Shown here: piece after piece, positions 28,907 through 38,297 of the stretch | Layout: each line of letters begins with the position of its first letter | How positions within the stretch are numbered: position 1 is the stretch's first letter | Assembly: GCA_040954595.2 (NCBI GenBank) | Contig: JBECUI020000031.1 | Coordinates: forward strand, 62,001 to 126,000 | Direction: 5' to 3' | Length of the DNA stretch: 64,000 nt | From: Balanoglossus misakiensis | Lineage: Eukaryota; Hemichordata | Notes under the pieces: generated by a model | Told to the model about the DNA's origin: nothing | The model's database searches: none | What the model saw: the letters and a program-made list of their open reading frames with translations, nothing else | Program-made: the position numbers and the translations under genes

Positions 28907-29500
28907 GTGAACATGTTGTATAAATCAATGAAATTGGGCCGTCTCTATGTGGATCTCATACCATGGATTGTTGTCTGGTCCTTGAGTAACTATAACAGTC
29001 GCTGGGGACTCATCGCTGCTTTGATTATTTCTTTGTTTACCTCCTTGCTGATAGGTCATTACCAGCGGCCACTTTCGCGATCGGAAAAAATTTCTCCTCT
29101 TATTTTTGTTCTTGGCCTTCTATTTCTGGAATTTTATCAACCTATAGGAATAAGTTTGGTTGGTGTATATTACACAATTCAAGGACTGTTCTGGTGTCTT
29201 TCGCTCTTTAGCGCAAGCTCCATAGCTGAAGAATACAGAAGTGGCGACTACCAAAAAAATCCAGAGCATAAAAGAATCCTCAAGCAAAGTTTCTTGGTTC
29301 TCACCTTTGTCTGGGGGGTAACTTTCTGCATTGTTGGTATAGCCAAATTGGTTTTTTTGACCTTAGATATTTATAACCTGGCACTGTTAGCAGACCTGCT
29401 TATCATCGGTACTCTTCTTTTTGAGCAAATCTATACTCGAAAGAACTCCCCACAGCAAATATCAAAAAAGTTAGCCACTTCACAAAGGAGCAAAGAATAG
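28907..29500 (+). CDS. Membrane protein, paralogue of the preceding fusion's C-terminal domain
   Basis: 197 residues, six hydrophobic segments. It aligns with residues about 368-545 of the previous protein: RLYVDLIPWIVVWSLSNYN versus RLIMDLLPWITFFFVSNYS, and SPLIFVLGLLFLE versus SPSLFFLGLLVVE. GTG 28907 follows AAAGGAGA by five bases. An internal duplication and separation of the fusion's membrane domain explains it. Function unknown. Confidence 0.7.
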   Translation: MNMLYKSMKLGRLYVDLIPWIVVWSLSNYNSRWGLIAALIISLFTSLLIGHYQRPLSRSEKISPLIFVLGLLFLEFYQPIGISLVGVYYTIQGLFWCLSLFSASSIAEEYRSGDYQKNPEHKRILKQSFLVLTFVWGVTFCIVGIAKLVFLTLDIYNLALLADLLIIGTLLFEQIYTRKNSPQQISKKLATSQRSKE

Positions 29501-29661
29501 AACTTGGAAAGTTTTATTCTTGTTAAGTAGGTAGATCATGTTTAAGATACTAAAAGTTGTTTACTCCCAAAAATTAAACTTAAAGGAGTGTAATGCAAAA
29601 GTAAGCTTTTTTTCTCTCTTACTTAGAGCAAGAGGGAAGCAATCGTTTTGTAACAATAATT
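29501..29661 (+). promoter_or_regulatory. Leader of the padR gene
   Basis: AAAGGAG at 29582-29588 is followed by ATG-CAA-AAG-TAA, a three-codon minigene. An inverted repeat, AAGTAAG/CTTACTT, follows it at about 29599-29625 with a T-rich loop. This could be a short upstream leader or a terminator for the preceding operon. Confidence 0.3.
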
Positions 29662-30321
29662 ATGTCCCGTAAGAATACAACTCGCTACTCTATTTTGGGT
29701 ATGCTCAGCTATATGCCCATGTCTGGCTATGACATGAAGAATTTCACTAATGAGAGTCTTAGCCATTTCTGGAAAGAAAACTATGGAGCTATTTACCCAC
29801 AAATTAAAAACTTGGAAAAGGAAGGACTTGTTAAGCATTGGGAGGAAGATAACAGCGGCCGTCCCGAAAGAAAAGTCTATGTCATTACTCCCATGGGAGA
29901 AACGGTTCTACAAGAATGGCTCCAATCGTCAGCTGCTCCGCCGTTTCAACGGATAGAGATTCTTCTGAAACTATTTTTTGGGCATAGAGGCAGCAAAGAC
30001 AAGATGATAACTTTGGTGGAGGAACATCTTGCTTATTGCCGTAAAAAGTTAGAAACCTTGGAAACCATTGAATCTAACATCCGTGACGGAACCCAGCAGA
30101 TGAAAAGCATAAAAACTGCTCAGAAAAAAGTAAAACTGAGAAAAATGCACGCCCTTTCCCGGGAGGGAAGCCCCTACTGGTTATTCACGATCAACTATGG
30201 CCGTCTGCATTACTATGCAGGGATTACCTGGGCCGAAGAAACTTTGAAAGCATTACGAAGTCCTTCAGGGCTTAACGATGAGTTTATTGAAAGGCCTGGC
30301 CAGTGGCACGAAGTGTCATAG
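29662..30321 (+). CDS. PadR-family transcriptional regulator
   Basis: Winged-helix repressor of the PadR-s2 subfamily with C-terminal helices. N-terminal YSILGMLSYMPMSGYDMKN, HTH with EGLVKHWEEDNSGRPERKVY wing, and a coiled C-terminal (MITLVEEHLAYCRKKLETLE) that dimerises. PadR proteins usually control adjacent transporters or redox genes; the flavoprotein operon just upstream and the iterons at 20952-21034 are candidate targets. No strong ribosome site is seen directly before ATG 29662. Confidence 0.82.
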   Translation: MSRKNTTRYSILGMLSYMPMSGYDMKNFTNESLSHFWKENYGAIYPQIKNLEKEGLVKHWEEDNSGRPERKVYVITPMGETVLQEWLQSSAAPPFQRIEILLKLFFGHRGSKDKMITLVEEHLAYCRKKLETLETIESNIRDGTQQMKSIKTAQKKVKLRKMHALSREGSPYWLFTINYGRLHYYAGITWAEETLKALRSPSGLNDEFIERPGQWHEVS

Positions 30322-30399
30322 TTCCTTGAAGTTCCTGATTTAAGTCAAAACCATATTTCCTCTTGACTGGAGGGGTTAGCAAACTGCTATGATAAGGTA

Positions 30400-31101
30400 A
30401 TGCAAAAACTTACTGTTTATTGTTTTTTTCGCTCTGGAATTCTGCTTCTATTTTTCTTGGGCTCCCTTGTCTCTGGAACAGCTCAGGAAACAGCTCTACA
30501 GTTTTTTGACAGCGTTTCAAAGCGTTACAATGAAATTTTAGACTACCAGGCCAACTTGACCATTAAAAAGGGAGATGCCGTTCAGGCAGCAGTCGTGCAG
30601 TATAAGGCACCTAACCTTCTTCGGTTGGATTTTTCCGAACCGGAGGGAATGGTTATTGCCGTCGATGGTGAACGGCTACAAGTTTATGTTCCCCAATACC
30701 AGGTGACTTTCTCACAGCCATTAAAACGCCACAGTGATTCCACACTAGCAGCGATGATCAATGCCAAAGGCTTGGAGCTGATGAAGAAGAATTACACCAT
30801 TGCCTACGCTTTGAGTCCAGACTTTGTTCCTCTGGAGCCCGGCCATTCAGAGCAAGTAATTAAACTCAAACTCTATTGGAGGTCCTCTAGCGAAGGTTTT
30901 CGAGAAATGGAACTGAGCGTAGATAACAATCTTCTCATACGCCGTGTCAAGGGTATTAGCACCCTCAACGAGGTGCTGGTCTTTGATTTTACAGATTACG
31001 ACATTAATAGAGGTATTCCTGATATGCGGTTTGTCTATGACAGTCCTCCAGCAAGTAACACCATCGATAACTTTCTCTTTGCCCCCGAGGATCCCCAGTG
31101 A
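30400..31101 (+). CDS. LolA-type outer-membrane lipoprotein carrier
   Basis: Periplasmic chaperone that takes lipoproteins to the outer membrane. Signal peptide to about residue 30 (LLLFFLGSLVSGTAQ). LolA fold: YQANLTIKKGDAVQAAVVQY, KAPNLLRLDFSEPEG, VAVDGERLQVYVPQYQ-like strand and a C-terminal LVFDFTDYDINRGIPD. It overlaps the next gene by four bases. This gene, not the broken copy at 23840, is the better candidate for the housekeeping carrier. Confidence 0.75.
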   Translation: MQKLTVYCFFRSGILLLFFLGSLVSGTAQETALQFFDSVSKRYNEILDYQANLTIKKGDAVQAAVVQYKAPNLLRLDFSEPEGMVIAVDGERLQVYVPQYQVTFSQPLKRHSDSTLAAMINAKGLELMKKNYTIAYALSPDFVPLEPGHSEQVIKLKLYWRSSSEGFREMELSVDNNLLIRRVKGISTLNEVLVFDFTDYDINRGIPDMRFVYDSPPASNTIDNFLFAPEDPQ

Positions 31102-32189
31102 AGTCTTTGGGCGATACACTCATTGAGGCCAGAGAAAAACGCGAAATCACATTAGATCAAGCGGTCCATGAAACCAACATCTCTCATCACTATCTGGAAG
31201 CCTTGGAGGCAGAGAATTTTAAAATTTTCCCCGCCGAAGCTTATATAATTGGGTTTTTAAAAATCTATGCCGAATTTCTGGGCATAGACCCCAAAAAAGC
31301 CGTAAGTCTCTTCAAAAACTACAAGCTCAGTGAGCAACCAGCCCCCATCGAGCAACTCGTCGGACCACCGAAGGGAAGAATGTCACGCAAGATTTTCTGG
31401 GGAGGTTTCTTCCTTTCTCTACTGTTTGTAGCTGGTGTTTTGCTTTGGCCCTACCTTATGGACTTGCTGGAAAATCGGCAGGAACTCCGACAGCAGGAAG
31501 TTGTGACGGAAGCTCCACCTGAACGAGAAATTTTTCCCACGCTGCCCCTTTGGGAGGGCGAGGTTCGAATTGAAGACACCATTATCTTCTCCCAGGAAGA
31601 TCAGGAGCGCCGATTCTCCGTCAGCGGAACTGAAGAAACTCTAGTTTTCAGAGAACCTGGAGGAGAACCATGGACCCTGGCTTTGGGAGAAGAGCAGTAT
31701 ATTCCAGGCAGTACGGAAGGTTCCCTTTGGCGCTTTTATCTTAAAGACATAGGATTACCCAGCGGTGGAGGGGTCTTGGAAATTCAACAAATCTTTCAGG
31801 AAACCGAAGCCCCGGAAGACAGCATTCTAGAAGAAGCTCCTCCCCCCAGTACGAACAGGATTCGTCAGATCCCCCCCCAAGTAGTTATGTCCTCCAAAAC
31901 CAGGGTAACGTTTACTATAGAAATTATTTTCCGAGGCTTCTGTTTATTCCGCTATCAACAGGAGAATCAACCACCCAACGTTGCTTTTTATGCCGAAGGA
32001 GAAACTCTTCGTCTTACTGTTGGCCGTTCGGTAATTCTTGGAGCTTCGGATGCAGGTGCACTAACTGTAAAAACTGCGGGTAATGAGATTCCCTTGGGCC
32101 GCCGTGGGGAAGTCATTGTGAAACAGGTTCATTGGAAGTGGAATGAAGAGACTGAGTTCTATGAGCTTAGAGCCACCCCCCTCTACTAA
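31098..32189 (+). CDS. RodZ-like helix-turn-helix membrane protein
   Basis: 363 residues. Residues 1-75 form an HTH_25-type domain (LIEAREKREITLDQAVHETN, FPAEAYIIGFLKIYAEFLGI). A linker and transmembrane helix follow (about 95-118, FFLSLLFVAGVLLWPYLM). The C-terminal periplasmic beta domain is DUF4115-like (LTVGRSVILGASDAGALTVK, GRRGEV). RodZ couples MreB to cell-wall synthesis. GTG 31098 is coupled to the LolA stop. Confidence 0.75.
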   Translation: MKSLGDTLIEAREKREITLDQAVHETNISHHYLEALEAENFKIFPAEAYIIGFLKIYAEFLGIDPKKAVSLFKNYKLSEQPAPIEQLVGPPKGRMSRKIFWGGFFLSLLFVAGVLLWPYLMDLLENRQELRQQEVVTEAPPEREIFPTLPLWEGEVRIEDTIIFSQEDQERRFSVSGTEETLVFREPGGEPWTLALGEEQYIPGSTEGSLWRFYLKDIGLPSGGGVLEIQQIFQETEAPEDSILEEAPPPSTNRIRQIPPQVVMSSKTRVTFTIEIIFRGFCLFRYQQENQPPNVAFYAEGETLRLTVGRSVILGASDAGALTVKTAGNEIPLGRRGEVIVKQVHWKWNEETEFYELRATPLY

Positions 32190-32392
32190 GCTGGAAGAAG
32201 GGCCAATGATACAGAACTGGTCTGCATGGATGTATAAATAGACGTTGAGGGAAGCTCCAGGGAAAACCCGATTCTCCCTCCCAACCAATTTCCCTGTTCC
32301 CCAGTGAGAGCCTGCTTGGGGTTTACATTTTTTTCGATTGAAATTCCTGTGCGATGAGAAGAATCAGGTCTACCCATAAGGAGGATCAGGTA

Positions 32393-34513
32393 ATGCGGAA
32401 TCGCGGAACCAGCAGACCAGCTGTACAACCATATTTAGCCAACCTGAATGACCGTCAAAAAGAGGCGGTACTTCATGGTAACACCCCTCTACTGATCCTG
32501 GCTGGAGCGGGTTCAGGAAAAACCCGGGTGCTCATTTCCCGCATTGCCTACCTGGTAGCGGAAAAAGGCATAGCACCCCATTCCATTCTTGCTCTTACCT
32601 TTACCAACAAAGCAGCCAAGGAGATGAGGGAGCGAGCCCTGGTCATGGTTCCTGAGGCACAGAATATTATGGTTCGGACCTTCCATTCCTTTGGGGCCTG
32701 GCTGCTTCGGAGAAATGGAGAGTCCCTGGGGCTTGCTTCTTCCTTTACTATTTACGATGACGATGATCAAATATCCCTGCTGGGTCAGGTCTTGGAGAAT
32801 CTCTCCAAGAGGGAGCTTCGTGGCTTGATTCACCAGATCAGCTGGGCCAAAAATAAAGCTTGGGGGCCGGAAAACAAGCATTTTTCGACAAATCCTACCT
32901 TCTTAAAAATTTATCAGGAATATGAACAACAGCTTAGAAAAATCGGAAATGTGGATTTTGGAGATCTGATCTTCCTGCCCATAAAACTTCTCCGCATGGA
33001 TACTGCCATCCGAGATCGGATTCGACAGCGGTTTCAGTTTATTTTGGTAGACGAATATCAGGACACCAATATAGCTCAATATCAACTCTTACAGGAAATT
33101 AGCGGCCCTCGTACGGCCTTGGCTGTCGTAGGAGACGACGATCAGTCCATCTATGGCTTCCGCGGAGCCGAAGTAGGCAACATTCTTAGCTTTTCGGAAC
33201 ATTTTCCCAAGACTACCATTATCAAACTGGAACAAAATTACCGCTCTACCAGCACCATCCTCAATATTGCTGGAGCTGTGGTAGCCAAGAACAAGAACCG
33301 TATGGGTAAGCACCTTTGGAGTGATAAGGGAGCCGGAGAAAAACCCCGCCTTATTTACATGGATGACCACGAATCCGAGGCCAAATGGTGCGCCGATCTT
33401 GTAAAAAAGGATGGCAACTATGGAGATACAGCCATTCTCTATCGAACCAATGCCCAGTCCAGGAATTTTGAGACCTGTTTCCGTAGGCGCAACATTCCCT
33501 ACCGTCTGGTAGGCTCCCTCAGTTTTTACCAGAGGGAAGAAATTAAGGACCTTTTAGCCTACTTGTCCTTCCTGGTCAACGGCCGGGACGAGGTGGCCTT
33601 CAGGCGCATTGCCAACAAACCCCCCCGCGGTTTGGGAAAGATAAGCCTGGACCAGCTTATCCTTTCTGCCACACAAGATTTTGGGGGAGACATAGCTCAG
33701 TGCTGTTCCTTTCCTCATCCCAATCTTCATGGAAAGGCCCAAAGGGCTATTGAATTTCACCATGAATTGCAAGAACGTTACCACGGCAAAACAAACTTTG
33801 ATCATCTGGGATTCCTCATCCTGGACCTTGCCCGGCAATCGGGGCTCCTGGAATACTATAAGACAATAGACAAGATAGAAAAGTCCCAGCGTATCCAGAA
33901 TCTGGAAGAACTGGTGGCCGCCGCATCGGAATACCCCGACACTCCCGAAGCCCTGAGTTCTTTTCTTGAGCTGATGGAACTGGATCAAAGCCTCATGGAA
34001 GAAGAAGATACAGATCAAAAGAGAGTGACTTTGATCACCATACACAACACCAAGGGCCTGGAATTTGATCGGGTTTTGATTACTGGAATGGAAGAAGGCC
34101 TATTCCCCATGGGAGACGAAAAGGATGAAGAGGAAATTGAAGAAGAGCGGCGTCTTCTCTATGTGGCTCTTACCCGAGCCAGAAAAACCTTGATACTTAC
34201 CAGCTGCAGGAGAAGGTTGATCTGGGGGAAGGTCCGCAAATCCTCACCGTCCCGTTTTCTGGAAGAAATTCCTCAAGATATGATGGTGATTGAAGGAAAT
34301 AAGGTTCCTCAAGACTTCAGGAGTGATCCATGGCAACGGGGGACAAAAATTTTTCACGAAGAATACGGGGTGGGAATTATCCAGAAACGACTGTCCAACG
34401 AAGGTCAGATACTTATCCGTGCCATCTTTGAATCGGGTCGAACTGCCACCTTGTTACCAGAATTTTCTTCCCATAAAATGGAGGCTTTGGGAACCTCAGA
34501 GGAGATATGGTGA
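32393..34513 (+). CDS. UvrD/Rep/PcrA-type superfamily 1 DNA helicase
   Basis: 3'-5' helicase of replication and repair. All SF1A motifs are visible: Q motif LNDRQKEAV, motif I AGAGSGKT, motif II VDEYQDTN, motif III VVGDDDQSIYGFRGAE, motif IV LEQNYRS, motif V TIHNTKGLEFDRV and motif VI VALTRARK. 706 residues from ATG 32393, which has TAAGGAGG nine bases upstream; the longer start at 32354 lacks one. The next gene starts within its last codons. Confidence 0.93.
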   Translation: MRNRGTSRPAVQPYLANLNDRQKEAVLHGNTPLLILAGAGSGKTRVLISRIAYLVAEKGIAPHSILALTFTNKAAKEMRERALVMVPEAQNIMVRTFHSFGAWLLRRNGESLGLASSFTIYDDDDQISLLGQVLENLSKRELRGLIHQISWAKNKAWGPENKHFSTNPTFLKIYQEYEQQLRKIGNVDFGDLIFLPIKLLRMDTAIRDRIRQRFQFILVDEYQDTNIAQYQLLQEISGPRTALAVVGDDDQSIYGFRGAEVGNILSFSEHFPKTTIIKLEQNYRSTSTILNIAGAVVAKNKNRMGKHLWSDKGAGEKPRLIYMDDHESEAKWCADLVKKDGNYGDTAILYRTNAQSRNFETCFRRRNIPYRLVGSLSFYQREEIKDLLAYLSFLVNGRDEVAFRRIANKPPRGLGKISLDQLILSATQDFGGDIAQCCSFPHPNLHGKAQRAIEFHHELQERYHGKTNFDHLGFLILDLARQSGLLEYYKTIDKIEKSQRIQNLEELVAAASEYPDTPEALSSFLELMELDQSLMEEEDTDQKRVTLITIHNTKGLEFDRVLITGMEEGLFPMGDEKDEEEIEEERRLLYVALTRARKTLILTSCRRRLIWGKVRKSSPSRFLEEIPQDMMVIEGNKVPQDFRSDPWQRGTKIFHEEYGVGIIQKRLSNEGQILIRAIFESGRTATLLPEFSSHKMEALGTSEEIW

Positions 34514-35313
34514 TAGGCCCATTAAACAAACTGGAAGAGGAAAGATTGAGTATCCTACCAGAAATCAACCGTGCCCGGGAATATCATCTCTATGGAAGAG
34601 ATGGGAGCCGTTGGCTGGACTGTTGGCTAGAGGATGGCCGGGCTCTACTGGGGCATCGTCCTGAAGGACTTTCCCTTAGGCTGAAGCGAACTCTCTCTCA
34701 AGGTGTTTATGCCGCTTACCCCAGCCGTTGGGACAATCGTATGATAGGAGCTCTGCGGAGCATCCGGTTGGGCTTTACCGCCATAAGACTCTACCGAAGT
34801 CTTCGAAGAGCTCTAGAACTTTTAAAGCTGCCGGAACCAAAAGACCCTCTTGAGGAGCCTGCGGCAAGAGTTTCCTGGGCTCGCCCCTACCTCCCGACGG
34901 CACCGGAAACCCAAATTCTCTTTCCCCGCCTTCCCCTCCCTGGCTTGACTGAAGTTCAGGCTGTTTTATTCCGCTCTCTACCCAAGGACGCTCCCCCTTC
35001 AGAGCCTTTTTCACCAGTTATTGAGGGCGCCCTGACCCTGGTAGCTTTTTCCTGGATCAGGGCAGAAAGGATAGCCCAAGAAAACCAGGACCTATGGGAT
35101 TTCCCTTTGCAATTTGGCCCATGGAAAAGAACCGAATCCTACCTGAACTTTACAGGAGATTCCACGAAGTACGGAGAAATCTTTGAGAACTATGCCATGA
35201 GAAGAATCCTTATTGCCCCCTCTCCACGACGTCCAACAATTATTCCCCCACTCTGGTCATCCTGGGAGAAAAAGCTTTTCATGGAAGGGCTAAGCGGGAC
35301 AGAGACTATCTAA
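34507..35313 (+). CDS. Conserved-looking protein resembling the small domain of class III aminotransferases
   Basis: 268 residues, translationally coupled to the helicase (ATGGTGA overlap). The N-terminus reads AREYHLYGRDGSRWLDCWLE and LLGHRPEGLSLRLKR, as in PLP aminotransferases around the first strands, but no lysine-bearing PLP motif follows. The second half (about 150-265) is unlike anything I recognise. It may be a degenerate fold kept for another role. Intact and codon use matches neighbours. Confidence 0.5.
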   Translation: MVIGPLNKLEEERLSILPEINRAREYHLYGRDGSRWLDCWLEDGRALLGHRPEGLSLRLKRTLSQGVYAAYPSRWDNRMIGALRSIRLGFTAIRLYRSLRRALELLKLPEPKDPLEEPAARVSWARPYLPTAPETQILFPRLPLPGLTEVQAVLFRSLPKDAPPSEPFSPVIEGALTLVAFSWIRAERIAQENQDLWDFPLQFGPWKRTESYLNFTGDSTKYGEIFENYAMRRILIAPSPRRPTIIPPLWSSWEKKLFMEGLSGTETI

Positions 35314-35328
35314 GCCTGTCAAACCCAA

Positions 35329-36786
35329 CTAAGTCTCATAAACCGTAGAAGATACCTTTCCACTTCTGCCAGTCCAGTCGGTATGAAAAAATTCACCCTG
35401 GTCCCGGTCCGTTCTTTCATAAGTGTGGGCACCAAAGTAGTCTCGCTGAGCTTGAAGCAAATTGGCAGGAAGGCGTTCCCTTCGGTAGCCATCATAGAAG
35501 GCTAGGGCTGAAGACATGGCTGGCAGGGGAATCCCCTGGATTGCGGCCTCGGCCACTACCCTCCTCCAGGCTTCCTGAGAATCCCGCAAAACTTGGCAAA
35601 AATAGTCATCCAGAAGAAGATTTCTGAGATTCGGATTTTTTTTGTACGATTCGGTGATTTTCTTTAAAAACACACTGCGGATAATGCAGCCTCCCCTCCA
35701 CATAAGGGCTATCTTTCCATAGTCCAGTTTCCAATCATACACCCCGGCGGCATGCCTCATGAGCATGAAACCCTGGGCATAGGAAACAATTTTGGAAGCT
35801 AGGAGAGCTTTTTCTAAATTATTAATGAAAACCTCAGCGTCGCCGGAAAATTTCTTTGGAGGCATTGCCATAAGTTTTGAAGCTTCTGTACGTTCCTTTT
35901 TCAGAGAAGAAAGGTAACGGGAAAAAACGGCTTCTCCTATAAGAGTGATCGGCACACCTAGTTCCATTGCATTAATTCCCATCCACTTCCCTGTGCCCTT
36001 CTGTCCTGCTGTATCCAGAATTTTTTCTATGAGGGGGCTGCCATCTTCATCTCGGAAGGCCAGAATATCCCGGGTGATTTCTATAAGGTAGGAACTTAAG
36101 GGGCCTGTAGCCCATTGGGAAAAAATTTGCTGCATGCGTTTTGTATTGAAACCAAGCAGCTCCTTCATAAAATGGTAGGCTTCGGCAATAAGCTGCATAT
36201 CTCCGTACTCAATTCCATTATGGACCATTTTAACGTAATGACCAGCACCGTCATTGCCTACCCATTCACAGCAAATTTCTCCTTCTGTGCTTCTGGCAGC
36301 AATGTCTTGAAAGATTTTCTTGACCAGGGGCCAGGCATCGAGCCGCCCGCCAGGCATGATGGAAGGTCCCTGTCTGGCTCCTTCTTCTCCGCCGGAAATT
36401 CCAGCACCCACAAAAAGGATCCCCTTCATTCCTAGTTTTTCTGTACGTCTGCGGGTGTCAGAAAAGTGAGAATTGCCACCATCGATAAGAATATCTCCTT
36501 TGACCAACAGGGGAGAGAGTTTCTCAATGAATTGATCAACCACTTCACCCGCTTTGACCATAAACATTATTTTGCGGGGACTCCTAAGGGAACTCAGAAG
36601 CTCTTTGAGGCTGTAGACCCCAACAATACCGTCTCGTCCAGCAGCCTGATCAGAAAGAAACTCTTCTGTTTTTTTTGGGCTGCGGTTGTAGACAGCCACC
36701 GTGTAGCCGTGGTCATTCATGTTCAAAACGAGGTTCTGCCCCATTACCGCCAAACCAATAAGACCAATATCCATTTCAACTTTCAT
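35329..36786 (-). CDS. gnd: 6-phosphogluconate dehydrogenase
   Basis: Oxidises 6-phosphogluconate to ribulose 5-phosphate with NADP (pentose phosphate pathway). N-terminal Rossmann GLIGLAVMGQNLVLNM, NRSPKKTEEF (NADP-binding Arg), FVGAGISGGEEGARQGPSIMPGG, GHYVKMVHNGIEYGDMQ with the catalytic Lys, and KGTGKWMGINAMELGVPI. 485 residues, full length. It ends 15 bp from the convergent neighbour. LarA-like gene lies just upstream on the same strand. Confidence 0.95.
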   Translation of the reverse strand: MKVEMDIGLIGLAVMGQNLVLNMNDHGYTVAVYNRSPKKTEEFLSDQAAGRDGIVGVYSLKELLSSLRSPRKIMFMVKAGEVVDQFIEKLSPLLVKGDILIDGGNSHFSDTRRRTEKLGMKGILFVGAGISGGEEGARQGPSIMPGGRLDAWPLVKKIFQDIAARSTEGEICCEWVGNDGAGHYVKMVHNGIEYGDMQLIAEAYHFMKELLGFNTKRMQQIFSQWATGPLSSYLIEITRDILAFRDEDGSPLIEKILDTAGQKGTGKWMGINAMELGVPITLIGEAVFSRYLSSLKKERTEASKLMAMPPKKFSGDAEVFINNLEKALLASKIVSYAQGFMLMRHAAGVYDWKLDYGKIALMWRGGCIIRSVFLKKITESYKKNPNLRNLLLDDYFCQVLRDSQEAWRRVVAEAAIQGIPLPAMSSALAFYDGYRRERLPANLLQAQRDYFGAHTYERTDRDQGEFFHTDWTGRSGKVSSTVYET

Positions 36787-36803
36787 TTTTTATCCATTTG
36801 ATA

Positions 36804-38072
36804 CTACACATTTGATTGTGTAAATCGAGATTCTGCTGCCCACAAGGCCAAGGCAGGGTTGGAAATATAATAAGTATCTACTCCCTCTATGTTGTTCCAT
36901 CCGGCCTCTAAAGAAGAAGGATCATACTTGTTCCTCATAGTCTCCCAATCCTCATAGGCATAGTTCACCCCTTGAATTTCTTCCCGACCCAAGACTCCAG
37001 AACAGTAGGTAATGTGGAAACGCCCCTCGGAGGAACCGTGAATAAGGTGAGCCGCTGCACTCAAATTTACTTTCAGATCTGCTTCTGAACCTACCAGGGT
37101 AAGAATCTTTTCCCTGCCCACATAGCCGTATTTCCTAATAAGCTTGTCTATTTCCTGGTCTTCTCCAAATTCTTTTAATCCAGGCGCCAGAATGATTAAT
37201 TCTCCCCCGTCAGCCAGGGCCATCCTGGTACGATAAATGGCCTTGTTCCCCAACCAGGTACTGCGAAACTCCTTAGGATCCAGATAGACAAGAACACGTT
37301 TGAGAGGTTCCTTCAGCATGGTGAAGTTAAGCTTTAACGACAAAGCAGCAGCCTTGAGAAAACAACGCTCATCATCTCCGGCAAAAAATCCTTGTATAGC
37401 CAAATTCCCCGAAGAATCCGGGGCGAGCACGGTTAAAATGTAAACGATTGGTAAGTCCTTAAGAAAATTCTGGGAAGCATAATTCAGAACTCTCCGGACA
37501 GGACTGTCTGCCCTACCCATAATCCGCTCCATTCCAAAAGCAGCTCCCAAGAAATGGCTTTTATTGAGGCACTCACCTCCGCCAACACCTATGAGAATGT
37601 TTTTGTTGTGGTTGGCCATTCCAATAACCTCGTGAGGTACCACTTGACCGATGGAAAGAATCAGGTCATGACCTCCTTCAATAAGAAGACGATTTACCTC
37701 TACGGGTATGGAATAAGAAACAAGCCCTTCAGAGATTTCCTGGACATAGTCAGAAGGAACCTCTCCAACCTTTACCAGACCACTTCTCCAGTTATGGGTC
37801 CGGAACAAACTTTCCGGAATGGTTTGAAACATGCGCAGCTGCTCCTGGTGGGTCATGGGAGAGTGCGTTCCCAGAGCCGGAAGCACATCGGTGAGAGCCT
37901 TACCGTAGTACTTCCATACCTCTTCGGTAATCCTTCCAGCTCCGCTGTGAAACCGGGTAATATCTGGAGGAATGGCCAGAACTTTCTTCTTTTTGCCCAG
38001 CGAATCCATAAAAGAATGGAGTTCCCCGACCAATTCTTCCTGGGAAAAGTTTTTTTCTTTTAACCAAAGCAT
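36804..38072 (-). CDS. LarA-like racemase/epimerase family protein (DUF2088)
   Basis: Nickel-pincer-nucleotide family related to lactate racemase. PPDITRFHSGAG, ALGTHSPMT (the GTHxxMT His motif), VVPHEVIGMANHNKNILIGVGGG and GGGECLNKSHFLG carry the conserved His and Gly. 422 residues, full length. LarA homologues act on many alpha-hydroxy acids; next to Gnd, a sugar-acid substrate is my inference. The larB/larC/larE cofactor genes are not in the window. 17 bp separate it from gnd. Confidence 0.75.
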   Translation of the reverse strand: MLWLKEKNFSQEELVGELHSFMDSLGKKKKVLAIPPDITRFHSGAGRITEEVWKYYGKALTDVLPALGTHSPMTHQEQLRMFQTIPESLFRTHNWRSGLVKVGEVPSDYVQEISEGLVSYSIPVEVNRLLIEGGHDLILSIGQVVPHEVIGMANHNKNILIGVGGGECLNKSHFLGAAFGMERIMGRADSPVRRVLNYASQNFLKDLPIVYILTVLAPDSSGNLAIQGFFAGDDERCFLKAAALSLKLNFTMLKEPLKRVLVYLDPKEFRSTWLGNKAIYRTRMALADGGELIILAPGLKEFGEDQEIDKLIRKYGYVGREKILTLVGSEADLKVNLSAAAHLIHGSSEGRFHITYCSGVLGREEIQGVNYAYEDWETMRNKYDPSSLEAGWNNIEGVDTYYISNPALALWAAESRFTQSNV

Positions 38073-38269
38073 AGCGAGCCTGTACTTTATTCCACTTAAT
38101 TCCTTTGAGATTGTACAGGAAAAATCATATCTCCCTCAAGCCTAAAGTTTTATGGCATTCCCCAATCTCCTTGTCCCTTGTTTAAGGTGCATTTTAGGTT
38201 GCGTTGAGGTTGGGAGGGAGGAGTTGGGGAGCTGCTCTGGTCTGGGCGGGATTGTTTGATAAAGGCAGC

Positions 38270-38290
38270 CCCCCCAGGTCTACTGGGGGG
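38270..38290 (-). terminator. Rho-independent-like terminator at the end of the lipoprotein array
   Basis: CCCCCCAG (38270-38277), loop GTCTA, CTGGGGGG (38283-38290), eight bases beyond the stop of the leftmost array gene. A short TTTAT follows in the minus-strand direction. This hairpin differs from the one in the 156-bp units. Confidence 0.6.
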
Positions 38291-38297
38291 ATGAAGG

